Below, piece after piece: positions 27,301 through 40,500 of a DNA stretch of 64,000 nt. Both the position numbers and the translations under genes were made by a program. Position 1 is the first letter of the stretch; every line of letters begins with the position of its first letter. This stretch comes from Megalonaias nervosa. Lineage: Eukaryota > Mollusca > Bivalvia > Unionida > Unionidae. A model generated the notes under the pieces. That model did no database searches and was not told the DNA's origin. It worked only from the letters and a program-made list of their open reading frames with translations. The DNA is taken from NCBI GenBank assembly GCA_016617855.1, contig JAECUM010000798.1, forward strand, positions 62,001 to 126,000, read 5' to 3'.

Positions 27301-30300
27301 GAGGTTAAATGGGTAGCATCTCACAAAGGTGTTTGTGAAACTTTCACAGGTTTTCATTTCCCAATGAATAGCCCCATCCCCTTGGTAGCCTCAGTAATAT
27401 GGTTTCAATTGTTTCAGGAAGATCAACATCAAGGCCAGTTTATGTACATGTAGCATGTAACCAGCTACCATCCAGCCATGTGCTTCTGGTGACTTTAGTG
27501 AGACATGTTAACAATATTGTTGTTGTAGGGTTTAATGCCATTTTTCAGCACAAGATAGGCTATACATGGTGGCCAGTATAAATGGTGGAGGAAGAACCCG
27601 GGAAAACCCCGGAAAAACCACCGACCCATGAGAAGCTACTGGCAAGCTTTCTCACATATCCACATTGGCCGAATCCAAGACTCAAACCCATGGAGACAGA
27701 GGTGAGATGGCAGTGATCTGTAACAGTGAGCGCTTTAGACCACTTGGCCACTCAGGGCCACCCATGTTAACAATGGATAGAGATCAAATGAAGACTTCCA
27801 TTTTTTAAATATATATATATATGTTTTTACTTATGTGTTTTCTTTTAGGATGTGACTGATTCATGAAAAGAACATGTGATATATACTTGAATTCATGGAT
27901 TTTTCTTATACATGTATGCATTAAGGTATTATGGATTGTATCACACAAAAGGTAACACAAATGTAAGTTGGCAATGTACAGGTGTATTTCTTCATCGAAT
28001 ACATTACCCAGTCATAATGTCTTAGAAGAACTACCACTACCTCGCAAATCCTGCCCTCCAAGATACTACTTTTAGCTCAAGGGAGCTAAAAGTTGTCTAC
28101 TGACCCATTGGTGGTTGAGCAGAGTGATCTCCCCTTACATATAATACTTGGTGGCAAGGCGTAAGGATATGTTAGTTATTACTTCTGCTCATGCCAAGAA
28201 GCATGCTCTCGTCAGGAGAGACCTTGCAAAGCCAAAGCTACATGGAAGATGTCACTTCAAGTTGGAGGAGTTTTTTCACTTCTAAGGAAGTATACTCTAT
28301 CTATATTTCCAACTTTTTCTCTTTCTTACGACGCCGCTCCGGTGGCCTAGTGGTTAGAGCATCCGCCTCGGATGTGGGAGGTTGTGGGTTTGATCCCCGG
28401 CCGAGTCATACCAAGACTTATAAAAATGGTACTAAAAGCTGCCTCACTTGGCGCTCAGCATTAAGAGGTTAGTGTTAGGACTGGTCGGCCTGGTGTCAGG
28501 ATAATGTGACTGGGTGGGAGATGATGCTACATGTCGGTGACCTGATGCCCCAATGCTAGACATCACTATAAACTGCCACACTGCAGACATCGTAGCGATA
28601 TGACTGAAAAATTATTAAAGCTTCGTTAAAAATCCAAATCACACACACACACACTCTCTCTTATGACAAAGTTCTGCATTTACAATTTAGTCATACTTTA
28701 TCATCATCACACATTGGGTACTTGCACATGGAGCCACATTGGGTACTTCTACGCGTCCACCCACTCGAGATTACAGGCTGTACCAATGCAAGTATGAAAG
28801 ACAGTGGAGCCTGATCACTACCATCATTTTGGGACACCAGTGGTTCATGATCTCCCTAGGAATGACATCTTCATATCAGTAATTCAGAAGAGGACAGCCA
28901 GTGTGAAAGCTTTTCATTAGGGGCAAGAATACTTAAGAGGCCAAGGGAGTTCTCATTCTGTCTGACAAATCTACAGTGGTGACTTTTTCAACAACAAGGA
29001 TTAGTTCTGTACTACAATGTTGGTTTATCTCCAGCAACAAGGAGGATCCCAGTCCCCAGACTTTTACCTCATGGTGTGGGACTTTTCTCAAACAAAAAGG
29101 AGGAACTCAGTCCTACAGTGGTGATTATCTTCAATAACAAGGATCCCAGTTGCCACAGAACAAGCGACTAGTACAGAAGGAATGGTCTCTCCATCCCTTG
29201 GTGCTCATGGAGATCTGTACCCGATGGGATTGACCGTAGGTAGGCCTGTTTGTGACAGTGGAGAATGCCAAACCCCATTCTTTGTCTCTCCTATCCCAGA
29301 CCCAACAGTTTGGGCAGTGGACTCCCTATCATTGGACTGGACCAACCTTAACTCGTACACCAACCACCAGTACCTCTGATTCCAAGTGATACAGCAAACA
29401 AGGGAATCAGCCTGTGACCTCATTTCATCACTCTCCAATGGGAGAAGTCGTGGATCAACGACCTCATCAATTTGGCATCTGAAACACCTCGGAAGATTTG
29501 GGTCTTCCCTCATCTAATCAAACAACCAACACGGCAGTTTTTCATCTCTGCCCAGAGCTCCTGGACCTGAACGTCTGGATCACATCAAACAGGCTCTCAG
29601 ACACAAACAATTCTCGCAACCAGTAGTGGAGAGAATCACTCAGGCAAGATGGCTTTCCACTCTAAAGTATACGAAGGAAAATGGCACTTTGCACCCACTT
29701 GTGCTCAACAAACATATCTTGCCTCTCCAGGCATTGATATAGCAGATAGCTAATTTCATCCTCCGGCTCTTTGAAGAGAGAAAATTAGCTCCAAGTACGA
29801 TCAAAGGCTATCGCTCGATGATAGTTGACACCTTTTGTCATCATGGGCGCAAAGATATCAGACAAAACAAGGATGTATCTGATCTCCTTGCAATTTTGAG
29901 TATACACGGCCTAACGTTTACCTTCTGCCTCAAGGGGAACCTATCTTGGGTATTAACTGAGCTGAAAAGGAACCCTTTTGAACCAATTGCTTGGGCATCT
30001 TGGTGCACCCTTCCTGCAAGCCCTGCTTCCTCATGGCCTTAGCAACGGCAGGCAGAATTAGTGTAATACATGCTCTGTCCTCAGACCCCAGTTACCTGCA
30101 GTTTCAGCAAGATGGGTCAGTCTTTCTTGTGACAGCATCCTCTTTCATCACTAAGAACTATCGCCCTTCTATGGGTAACCAGTCTTTTCTCATGACACCT
30201 GTCTCATCTGGACACTTCAACTGAAGGCCTCTTACAAGACCTTGTCGGATCTTTGAAGTGGTACCTTAATCAAACGGAGCTGGTGTGCAGAGGGAGATCA

Positions 30301-31537
30301 TGCCTTTTTCTGTCTCTTAAATCAGTTCAAGACGATATATCAGCTCAGAATATCTCATCCTGGATCAAGTGGGTTATTCGCTCAGCATACAGGGAAATAA
30401 CCCCAGTTCAGTGAACATTTTTATGCATTTTGGCTCATGAGGTTAGGGCAGTTGCCACCAGCCTAGCATACAAACAGAACTGTTCTCTAACTGTCATCAT
30501 TCAGGCTGTGGGATGGAGATCTGAATCCACATTTTCTAGCTTTTATCTCCAAGATTTGTCATCAAAAAAAAAGGGCCCAGTTCGATCTGGTAGGACCTAT
30601 ATATGCAGCTCAACAGGTCACATTTCCAGGTCAATAGACAGCTTCTTAAGACTTGGCTTCATGACTTCCGCTGGATTTGCGTGGTGAATTTGTTTTTTCC
30701 CTTTTGAAGCCGTGCCCCGACAGGGGGAGTCTCCTCCAGTCGGGCTACTTAGAAGCTGTCTCTCATACCTTAGGGGATTGGAGATTTTATCTCCGGGTAA
30801 GAGGATGTATCTCACTCCACCTCTTACTTATTCTCCCAAGGAATTATGATTGGGTAATGTATTCGAAGAAGAAACCAATCTTTTATAGTAAAATATGTTT
30901 CTTTGAAAATATTTACCCAATCATAATACACATACACCCACCCAGCCTCCCTGCAGTTACATCCATGTTGAGCGTGCATTCCGCTCCAGTTATAACTAAC
31001 ATATCCTTATGCCTTGCCACCAAGTCTTATATGTGAGGGGAGATCACTCTGCCCAACCGCCAATGGGTCGGCAGACAACTGTTAGCTCCCTTGAGCTAAA
31101 AGTAGTATCTGGGAAGGCTGGATTTGCAAGGTAGTGGTAAGTATTATGATTGGGTAAGTATTTTCGAAGAAACATATTTTTCTAAAAAAAGTTGGTTGCA
31201 TACTACATGTAGTTTTGTCTTCATTTAATCAAGATTTCCATTGGTTATTTTCTCACCTTTTAAAATACTACAAACTGATGTCAGGTCATCTCTTAAAAAT
31301 TTCACTTGTTTTTTTTATTCCCCCCCCACCAAATAATATTACCTCGCGCCCGATGATGTCGAGATAAACAGGTAGTACTGACTGTAAGTATGTATGTATG
31401 TATGTATGTATGTATGTACAGGGCTTCTGTTAAATTGATATTTTATGGAGTCCTGAGAACCCCCACATTTGAATTTTATAGGGTCCTTACAAGATGTTAA
31501 CGGGTCCCACATTATAGTTTCTACAGTAAGTTGTGTC

Positions 31538-31587
<50 letters not shown>

Positions 31588-34500
31588 CTCACTAGAATTT
31601 TGGTGAAAATAGGAGTTTCACCAGCAAAAGTTGCAGTCCCCTCTCACAAGCATGTTCTGTATACATGAAGTGGACAAATATCCGTTATAATGCCAGGAAA
31701 AAAGAGACACAAAGCCTTGTCAGTTGTACTTATTTGTAATTCTTTAAATATTCATGTATTAAAATTGATATCCTGTCAGTTGATTTTGGGAACACTCTTC
31801 TCAAGGCCGGTTTTTATACAGTAATACGTCGCACCTTCTGAAACAAATACCAGGTGAGGTGTCTTAATTACAGAGCTGGATGATCATGAATTTAATTTTA
31901 AATTTTGCAAAGAGCATTCATGTGCTCAGTCCCGAGTGCTGTATTTCATTACTCTTGTATTCTTCTTTTAAAGTTTGTAAAATGTTGATTTGTCCGTTTA
32001 TCTGATCTGACATGTTTTGAAGTTTGCAAAGATCCATCTGTTCTAACATTTGTCGTTGTGTAACATCCACCAGTCACACTGTAAAGCATCTTGCTTATAA
32101 TCTGGTACCATTTTCTATAAAACCATAGACTGGTCCACTACTTAATTTTAATATGAATATAATGAATCTGTGAGGCCAAGGTCAAATTGATGAAACCAGT
32201 CTGTTTTCTTGGAAATAAACTGGGTCATATACAGTTGCTATAAATAGAAAACAAGGAAAATTCTTACTCAGCAGTGATGTTTTTAAAGCAGATTCTCAAA
32301 TTTATAGGAGTGGAATTAAAGAGATGATACTAAAAATGATAAACACAACTTTTGACTGATTTTGATTTTTTTTTTTTTAAATTTACCAAAACAGCATAAT
32401 CCATATACTGGAGAACATAAAACATAATTTGTTGAAAAAAAGGCATAAAGATTATGACAAAAACATAATGACTGGCATGTACGAGTTTAACCCTCAAAAA
32501 TAAATATCCAGATTTGCAAACGGCATTTTGTCCAAGTCTCGACATGAAAGTAACAAATGGTAGTAATATTTATTATCGTAGGGTTTATCTTCTAATTTAA
32601 TTTGAATCCTTAGCTTGTTGTCCATTTGAGATCATGTGCACTATACTTACTCGGCTACACTCGGAAAAGAACACAACGCATAATTAATGAGCATGACCTC
32701 AACAGACGGCGTAGAAAATCCTTGAGACCTCTGTTTCGAGAAACCTCAACCTTTTCTGCAAGTTGGAAATCAACTTGGTCAGCAATTTTTTTGCATCCTA
32801 GGGGACGCTTAGTCTGGGGTTTTAATGCATCATTTTTAATTTTATTGCGTCAGGGACACACATTTGTGTGTTATCAGAAGCCCTGATGTATGTATGTATG
32901 TATGTATGTATGTATGTATGTATGCATGTATGTATATATATATTTGCATGTCTTGGATTAGGCCGATAATTCAGCCCTCGCCTGTGATATTTATTGGCAT
33001 TTTAGGGGCTGGTATCAAAATTTCATTAAAACCTGTAAAAGTCTGCAGACAATTTGGCTGCACACATAGGTGTACATTTTATGTACCTACTGGTATTTCT
33101 TGTGGTTGTGGACTTGTTGTCGGATGAAGGGTTCTTTTGGTGACATGTACATTATATTTCCAGAGCAAATCTTATGTTTGGTGACTTGTAAATCCATGTG
33201 GAATAGCACAATCCCCTGTCCTATGGCCATTTTGAATTTTGTGCTAGATACGGCTGTTACTAATTACCAGTATGTGTCTAAAGTGTACTCAGGTTGTTCC
33301 TGAAAGATTTGCATGCAGCAAAATTGCACATTTTAATGAACAGGTGACATCAGACACACATATTGCCCATCAGTATCAATGCATGTTGGGGGGGGGGGTT
33401 TGATTTATCGGATTAGTCCTGGATAGATAGAGGTACAGAAAGAGAGAATTTTTTGGGTCTATAGAGTGTGATTGCAATTTCAATAATCGACTGTACCCAT
33501 TGTCAGTAATTTCACATTCAGAATTGAAAATATATTGATGAAATTCACTGTTGTTTGCATAGGCATATTAATATGTATAACCTCACTGCATCTCAGCCAT
33601 TCTTTCTTCCTAGGTTATTGGAGTGGGCTCATGGCACCTACCCCAGGATGGGCTAAGAGGCAAACTTTGTACATGTACATTATATGTACATTCTTGGTTA
33701 GGTTTTAGCCTTTAGCTTAGGAATTTTGTACCCTGTATACATCCTGTTATGCCTGGAATGATGAAACTTGGTGAGGGGATGCATCTACACCCACATCACT
33801 CGAGTAGGGCACTGTGACCCATATTTCACACTTCTCTAACTTTGGTTAAATTTTGAATCTCAGGTTATTTTTCAAGCACTGTTCATGCCAGAATCATCAA
33901 GCCAGATGATTGTATGAATTGATGTTGGTGGCCAACTTCACTCCCATTTTGACCCAAGGTATATGGAATTTGTAAGGTATTTATGCATTTGCTTTTTAAG
34001 ATAACTGCTAAGGCCTCAGTAGACAATGACATTTGTCCCATGTAAGTTTGTCCCATTTAGACCACTGACACACACTTTTATTTTTAAGACAGAGTATGTG
34101 GACATCATGAAAGTTGCCTTACTAAATACCAAACTGGTTATATAATGAACTGTCTCTGGTCAATAGAGATAACTTGCTATGGGCCATAGAACTGCAAGAG
34201 GGCACTTATGGAAAACCCTGTTGCAGCTAGCTACATATACTAAGGCTTGATACAGAATGGCAGTTGACCACCCTTTGCTAGTGAAGATGCTGTATTAATA
34301 ACCCATACATAAAAGAAAGCCACTGTAACAATACCTTTGACATTTTATTGGTTTTTATTTATTTTGCTCATGACCACATAACCCTTTTGCATACTGTGTG
34401 CATACTAATCTGCCTAGAATGATGAAACTTGGTGAGGTGATGCATCTCGATGAGCACTACAGCCTCATTGCTGAAGTAGGGCATTGCAGCCCATAAATTT

Positions 34501-37500
34501 GCATCTGGTTTTGATTTTAGGATCTTTTCAACTATATAGTTGGGTTATTGTTGTAATTTGACTGCTTTTGGCTTATTTTGCTCATTTTTTATATCCAAGC
34601 AATAGTAATATAGACAGAGGTCTGATAAATAAAATTCAGCTTTATTTTATTTCAATTTGTTGCACACTTGCAGATGACTTGTCGGAGAGAAGTGACAGTC
34701 CATTCATTGATGTGGAAAAAGTCACATCTGACGAAGAAGATATTCAGTCTTGTCAGAAGTGCAAGTCCCTGGACTGGCAGTCAACAAGTTAGAATCTTTT
34801 TAATATACACACCTTTATGGATATATTGTGATAGGTCTTGCCAATCCATCTGTATGTCTGTCCATCACTATGTTGTCACAGGGACTGGTACATGTGAGTG
34901 ATTGGATACCGCATTATATCATGTTTGGTATGGCACTCATGGAGTTACCAGGCATGTGAAGAATGGTTCTTCTTACATGCAGCATAAAGCTGGTGTATTT
35001 GATTAGTTTTTAACTAAACTTAAAACTCTATATCGTAAATTCAACAAGTCCAATCCTTTTAAACTTTCAATGAAAGAGTAAGAACTTATGATGCTTAACA
35101 TCATGTCATTTATGTCCTGTAAGAAGCTGTAACAAAAATACCTTATACGAAATACAGTTTCTTTGTCAAATACATCAAAGATATTTTCTTTTCCTACATC
35201 AATATTTGATATATTTCATTATGTGGTAAAAAAACATGATATTTTAACAAGTGGCAAAGCCATGAGTTGAGTAACTCTTTTTTTTTGGTGCCACAAGGTG
35301 AAATATAACTAGCATTTAAACAGGAAAAGGAAATGTTGTTGTTATTTATATACCAGGCTTGCAACAGAATCAAAGATTGCTTGATGAAATGTTCTCTTTT
35401 GTGCAGTATTCCATCCCCCTTTCCATAAATTCACCTCACTTTCATAGGCTGATCAGATAGATATCAATGACTTAAGAGAGTGGTAGGATTGGGATGACCT
35501 ATCTCTTGCAGTAAATTACTACATTTGTGACATTTTCTAAAACTAATTGGTCATACCTGATCACAAAACAATTTCAGTTATGCATCACATTGGTTTAACA
35601 CTGCTGTCAAAGATGTAAGGGGAAATAACTTGATAGAAACATGAATGGCATTGAGTTAAAAACTTCTTGTAAACAAAAGTTTATTTCCGTGTCTGAAAGG
35701 TGATGCAGTTTTTATTTATTTGTTCAGTAGTTCACAAAGTGCTCATTTTTGTTGCTGCTGGTATAATTTCAGTAGGCATGCACAATCAAGCATCACATGG
35801 CATGATGGGAAATATTATATTTTCATAAGTGAAAATATAAGGATGTGAAAATATAGGAATGAAAAGTATGAAAATTATTTTGCCAGTAGTTTTCTACTTG
35901 TCTATATGTATATATTTAACACTTAAGTATATAATAAATTACTTTAGGAGTATAACCACTGTCTCAAAAATCCAGCCCTCCCAGCTAAGATTTAGCCAAT
36001 AAAGAGTGAAAAGTTGTCTGCCTACATAGTGTTTGGAGTTATACAAGAGTGCTGTCCCATTCGATGGACAGATTGGCCCCAAAACCAACTGTACTTAAGT
36101 TACTAATATCCCCTAATGATGAATTTGGCACTGGAAGAAAGAAAATTATGACCCCCTTCCAACAAAATTAGATACAGTCATCAAATAGAGATAAATTACA
36201 GTCAGTACTGAATCCAATACAACCTATGCCTATGCCTGATGGGACTGGTTATGGTAATTAGAGATTACTAATTTGCCCCAGCATCATGACACTGGCATTG
36301 ACATTGAAGAGCCCATCCAGTATAGTGCCATAATTGACCCATGCATTCTTTCAGATCTAGTTCTTGGATAGTATAGTGCCATGGTGCTCATGTTCCATTA
36401 TGTACCGTGGTCAGTCAACAGCCATGAATCAGTCAATAGCTAGTACAGATCCATGTAGGTTTGGTGTCCTGGAGGATGCATCTTGGTCCAGTGCCATCAC
36501 AGACCAATGTCAGATGGCACCTTGATGGTCCAACAGAGTTTACCAATATGGTACCAGTTACTGCAACATTAGAGTTCATGATACCCAATACCATGCCTGG
36601 ACCATGAACAGTACATTACAATTTCAAGTCCAAATGGACTTGTCAGTTTAATTTACCATCAGTCGTGGCAGGCTTTGTCAGCAGCATGTTGGGCGTTTCA
36701 ACTGGCATCTGGACCACCCCATTTCTCAGGATATGATGAGTTGTGTTCATAAGCTTAATCCTCATTACAGAATTCAGTATGACTACAAAAGAATCAACCA
36801 TCTGCAGATTGATAGAGGAAAGTTTTCCGCTGCTACTACCTGAATTTTTCCTGACTCCTCCATTGCAAACATTGGTAATGTACAAAGTTCAGTGTCATAA
36901 CTGTTGGCAAAGAAGGACCAGCTGACTCTCAAAACAGTTACACAGTCTGGTCTTGTTATGGAGTTATTGCATTGTTTAGATCAGTTTGGCCAAATATACG
37001 GCCTTCGTGACCTGGGTTTATCCATTAATTTACATTATACGGAGTGACTTTAAAGTTCGCATACCATGTCCTTTAAGAAGTTGCCTGTGCCTGGTTTAGA
37101 TAGATTGCTGCAAGATTCCTGTGTCAGTATACAGTTCTTGTCACAGCAGCAACTGTCATTCAACTGTAACAAAATGCACTATAGAACATATGTCCTGATT
37201 TTTCATACAGAGGTCACAGTCACTGACATAGATATAGCAGTCCTTTGAATGTTAAAACCCTCATTGGTATGGATGTATCAGAAGGATTTTAGTGACATGC
37301 AGCAGCTGGTCTTAAGCATCTTTACATTAAGCTTTATGCTTGATGTGGTATCTGTGGCAATATTCCAGCAAGTAGAACTTGATTTAGTCTCACCCGCTGT
37401 TATGCCTGTTGATCATGCCTGGGAATTAGTTTCACAGATAACACATGTTCTAAACAGTTAAGCACAACACACACTTGCCAGTGCCATAATAGTGGCAGTG

Positions 37501-40500
37501 AATCTACAGCCCCCCGAAAGAGATGTGTTGCTCTTCACTTCTGCCTCTATCACAAGCCATGTTCACTGCCATTGTTGTCAAACTTGCTCTTGGTCATGTG
37601 GAGAAAATTTGCTAACATGGTTGCAAATTTCGCACAGGCCAGTATCAGAGACCTCAGAGCTTGTTGCAGAACAGGGAGCAGAGAAACAGGCAAGACACAC
37701 ACACAACGGGGCATGCCGAATAAGGAAATGGTCCTACATGCCCTGTACTTAGTGCACTACAGTTCACAAGGGCCTGTGATAAGCAGTCAAGAGAAGGCGA
37801 TTGTTTTATTCCCTTTCCATTGCAAAAGATTAATTCAGTCCCATTGTTCCAGAAGATGAAGTACATAGTCTTCTCACCAAAAAGGCAGTAGAGATTGTTC
37901 AGAGCACAAAATCATGGGGATTTTATTCAAGACTGTTCTTGGCACCAAAGGCAGGTGATACTCTTTGTTCAGTCATAGGCTTCACCTACTTGATGGTTAT
38001 ACCAGTCACAATCAGCTGGTTAACATAGCTGCCAACTATCCCGTTTTTTCTGTATTTGTCCCGTATTTTGGACCTGAATACGGGTGTACGTTTTTTTGTT
38101 AAAAATCCATTTTTTCAATAAAAAAAATAAAATATTCCTTGCAAATTTCCGTTTTCACCGGGACCCTGTTCCATTCTTAAAGTAAATGTGTTGCATGTAT
38201 AAAATATGATTGGTCCATTCGAAATCGAGGCTGCCATGCCAAATTTTAATTGCCATCCGCCGCCATATTGGAATGCTCAGAGTGTCTGCTGCTATCACTG
38301 TATCTCATCTTCATGAGGTAGAAAAGAAAAGCAGAAGATTCAGAATTTTCTCCAGCAAAGAAAAGAAAACAGAATTGGAAGGACAACTATGCCATCATCT
38401 TTAAATTTGTGAAACCATCCCGTAAAGGAGAAAACTTTGCATTTTGCAAATTGTGCAATTGTGATTTCGTTATTGGGCATAGAGGCGCCCATGACATAAA
38501 ACAGCATGAAAAAGCTAACAACATCAGCTTGCTGTTTCATCATCAACAACACAGACTGAACTGAAGTTTATACATACCAGAGAGAACCTTGACGTAATTA
38601 GATCGGAAGTTCTTTTTTCTAAATTTCTTATAGAAAAGAACTCTTCCTCTTTCAGTTGCTAGTGATGCTGGCGATTTATTTTGCACACCTTTTCCAGACA
38701 GCAACATCGCCAAGGATTACTCGTGTGCTGGAATGAAAACAGTGGCTGTCATTAAGAGCTGGCAACAGACAACCATAACTACATTGTGAAAAGACTGAAA
38801 GGTGCGTAGTTTTAGACCTTCTACGTTCTTATTTTAACTGTGAATTGTGACAAGTTTAATTTTGATTGCCAGAACGTTTGCAGGGTTTTTTTTTCTCCCC
38901 CCTTGCACGAAATTAGCATTTTTTCTCTACATTTCTTTCTGTGCTGTATTGTTTTGATACACTGTTCAACCAAAAACTTGCATAAACTCAACTTTCCTGT
39001 CTGAGGAGGTCAGTGATACTTTGTATAAAAATATTACCTTTTATTAAAATTAAAATGCACATTTTTAGGAAAAGAAAATGAGATGCTGATTTTGTGGTGA
39101 TCCTGATACATACCATTAGAGGTATTTCATCAATGCTTGCACCTATATGCAGAACAAATTCCCCTTAAAGGATGAGGTTCTGACACATGCCCGAGTTGCA
39201 AATATCAGCTCAAGGTTAGAGGTCTCTTTTGCAGACATCAGGTTCTTTCTCAAGAAATTTTCCATGTTACTGCTGAAGAAAGATGGTGAATCTTCTTCTG
39301 ATGCTCAGGACAAGCTTAGAGCACAGTTTGCCTCATACCAGATCAGCTCCCTGACTGAAACAATATTCTCCTGCGATAGTGTTGATGGAGCGTGGATTCT
39401 GATGTCTAAGATGAAGAATTCATGTGGAGACTTTCTTTACGGTCGTCTGAGTTATTTTATGTTAGGACTTCTTTCTTTACCACACTCTAATGCTGATTGT
39501 GAGAGGATTTTTAGTTAAGTAAAAAAAATTGCACACAATTCAGATCATCCATGAAAGATGGTACATTGGAATCAATAATGATTGAAAAGACAAGGTGTGG
39601 AAAAGGCTCATATAAACATCCTGTGTCTGATGACTTACTAAGAAGGTGCAAGAGTGCAACACGTGCATCTTTGACATTAAATAATTAAGTAACTTACTGA
39701 CCTACTTTAGTGACGGATGTAGATGTTGTAAATAAGTTACATTTGCAGTAAAATTTAAAAAATCAGTATATCTTCCTGAAAATCAGTATTTTTGGCATAA
39801 GCAGTCAGTATTTTTGTAGTCCGGGGTTGGCAGCTATGGGTTAAACAGGGGTAAAGAAGGGCAATTGGATGCAGTAAATTTCAAAGATTGATTTCTCTGT
39901 ACAATATTTGTTTGCAACTTGTAAGTCCTGCAAATGAATAAAAATGAAAAAGAAAAAAAACTAGAATCGAACTATTGTCCTTGGCTCTTTACAGCAGTCA
40001 CCACAAGGAACAGGCCTTTACACCATGCATTTGTCAACAATGTACAGTGTGTCATCACAGATCAGACTTTTAGAACAAAATATTTGCAGCCTGGGCTCTA
40101 ATTAAACAAAAATAAAATATAACTAGTGACAACAACTAATCTTTATGAGCATCTGGCAGCACATGTTTGAGGACCTGTGTGAATAAAAACTTTACCGTTG
40201 GACTTATGATGTATGTATGTTTGCTTGTTGTCAAACAAGGAGTAATTGTTAAACAGTATAGTGACTTAAAATACTGCTTTGGGTGAAATTTGGGTGAAAT
40301 TCTCTTGTATAGTGTTTTGATAAAAAAACTTCATTTTTATAAATATTATATACAGTGTGACCCCGCTATAACATGGTAGTTGGGAGCCATAGAACCCGAC
40401 CGTGTTATAGACCGAACTGTGTTATAAGCAACCAGGTCAGTTGGCTGGAGAAAATGATGCATATGCCCCAAACAATTTGCGGGGGTGGGTGGGTGGTAAT

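Larger units (their letters stand above)
27981..31183 (+). mobile_element. DIRS-like tyrosine-recombinase retroelement, internally deleted
   Basis: Flanked by inverted terminal repeats of about 200 bp, with a coding remnant on the + strand and an internal complementary region just inside the right ITR, the architecture of DIRS1-group retrotransposons. Order: left ITR, about 140 bp of unassigned sequence, inserted SINE, RNase H remnant, tyrosine recombinase remnant, ICR, right ITR. Gag and the reverse transcriptase core are absent; an internal deletion is inferred. No methyltransferase domain was recognised. The reading frame is broken many times, so it cannot move by itself. Confidence 0.88.
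31420..32886. mobile_element. Non-autonomous hAT-like transposon inside an ATGT microsatellite
   Basis: The left end cagggcttctgttaa and right end ttatcagaagccctg form a TIR of about 15 bp with one mismatch. Both ends abut an ATGT microsatellite, compatible with an 8-bp target duplication (tgtatgta/atgtatgt), which points to hAT. The 1.47-kb interior has no recognisable transposase and includes a GA run (31549-31585) and a repeat related to 54200-54900. Confidence 0.78.

Noticed and set aside
28341..28400. tRNA gene (box A and box B present)
   Set aside because: Body continues into a sequence shared by several copies and no cloverleaf closes; it is a SINE head. The same holds for the minus-strand head near 27700-27768 and for 60418.
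28191..28472. 93-residue open frame
   Set aside because: Runs from degraded DIRS sequence straight into the inserted SINE; a chance fusion.
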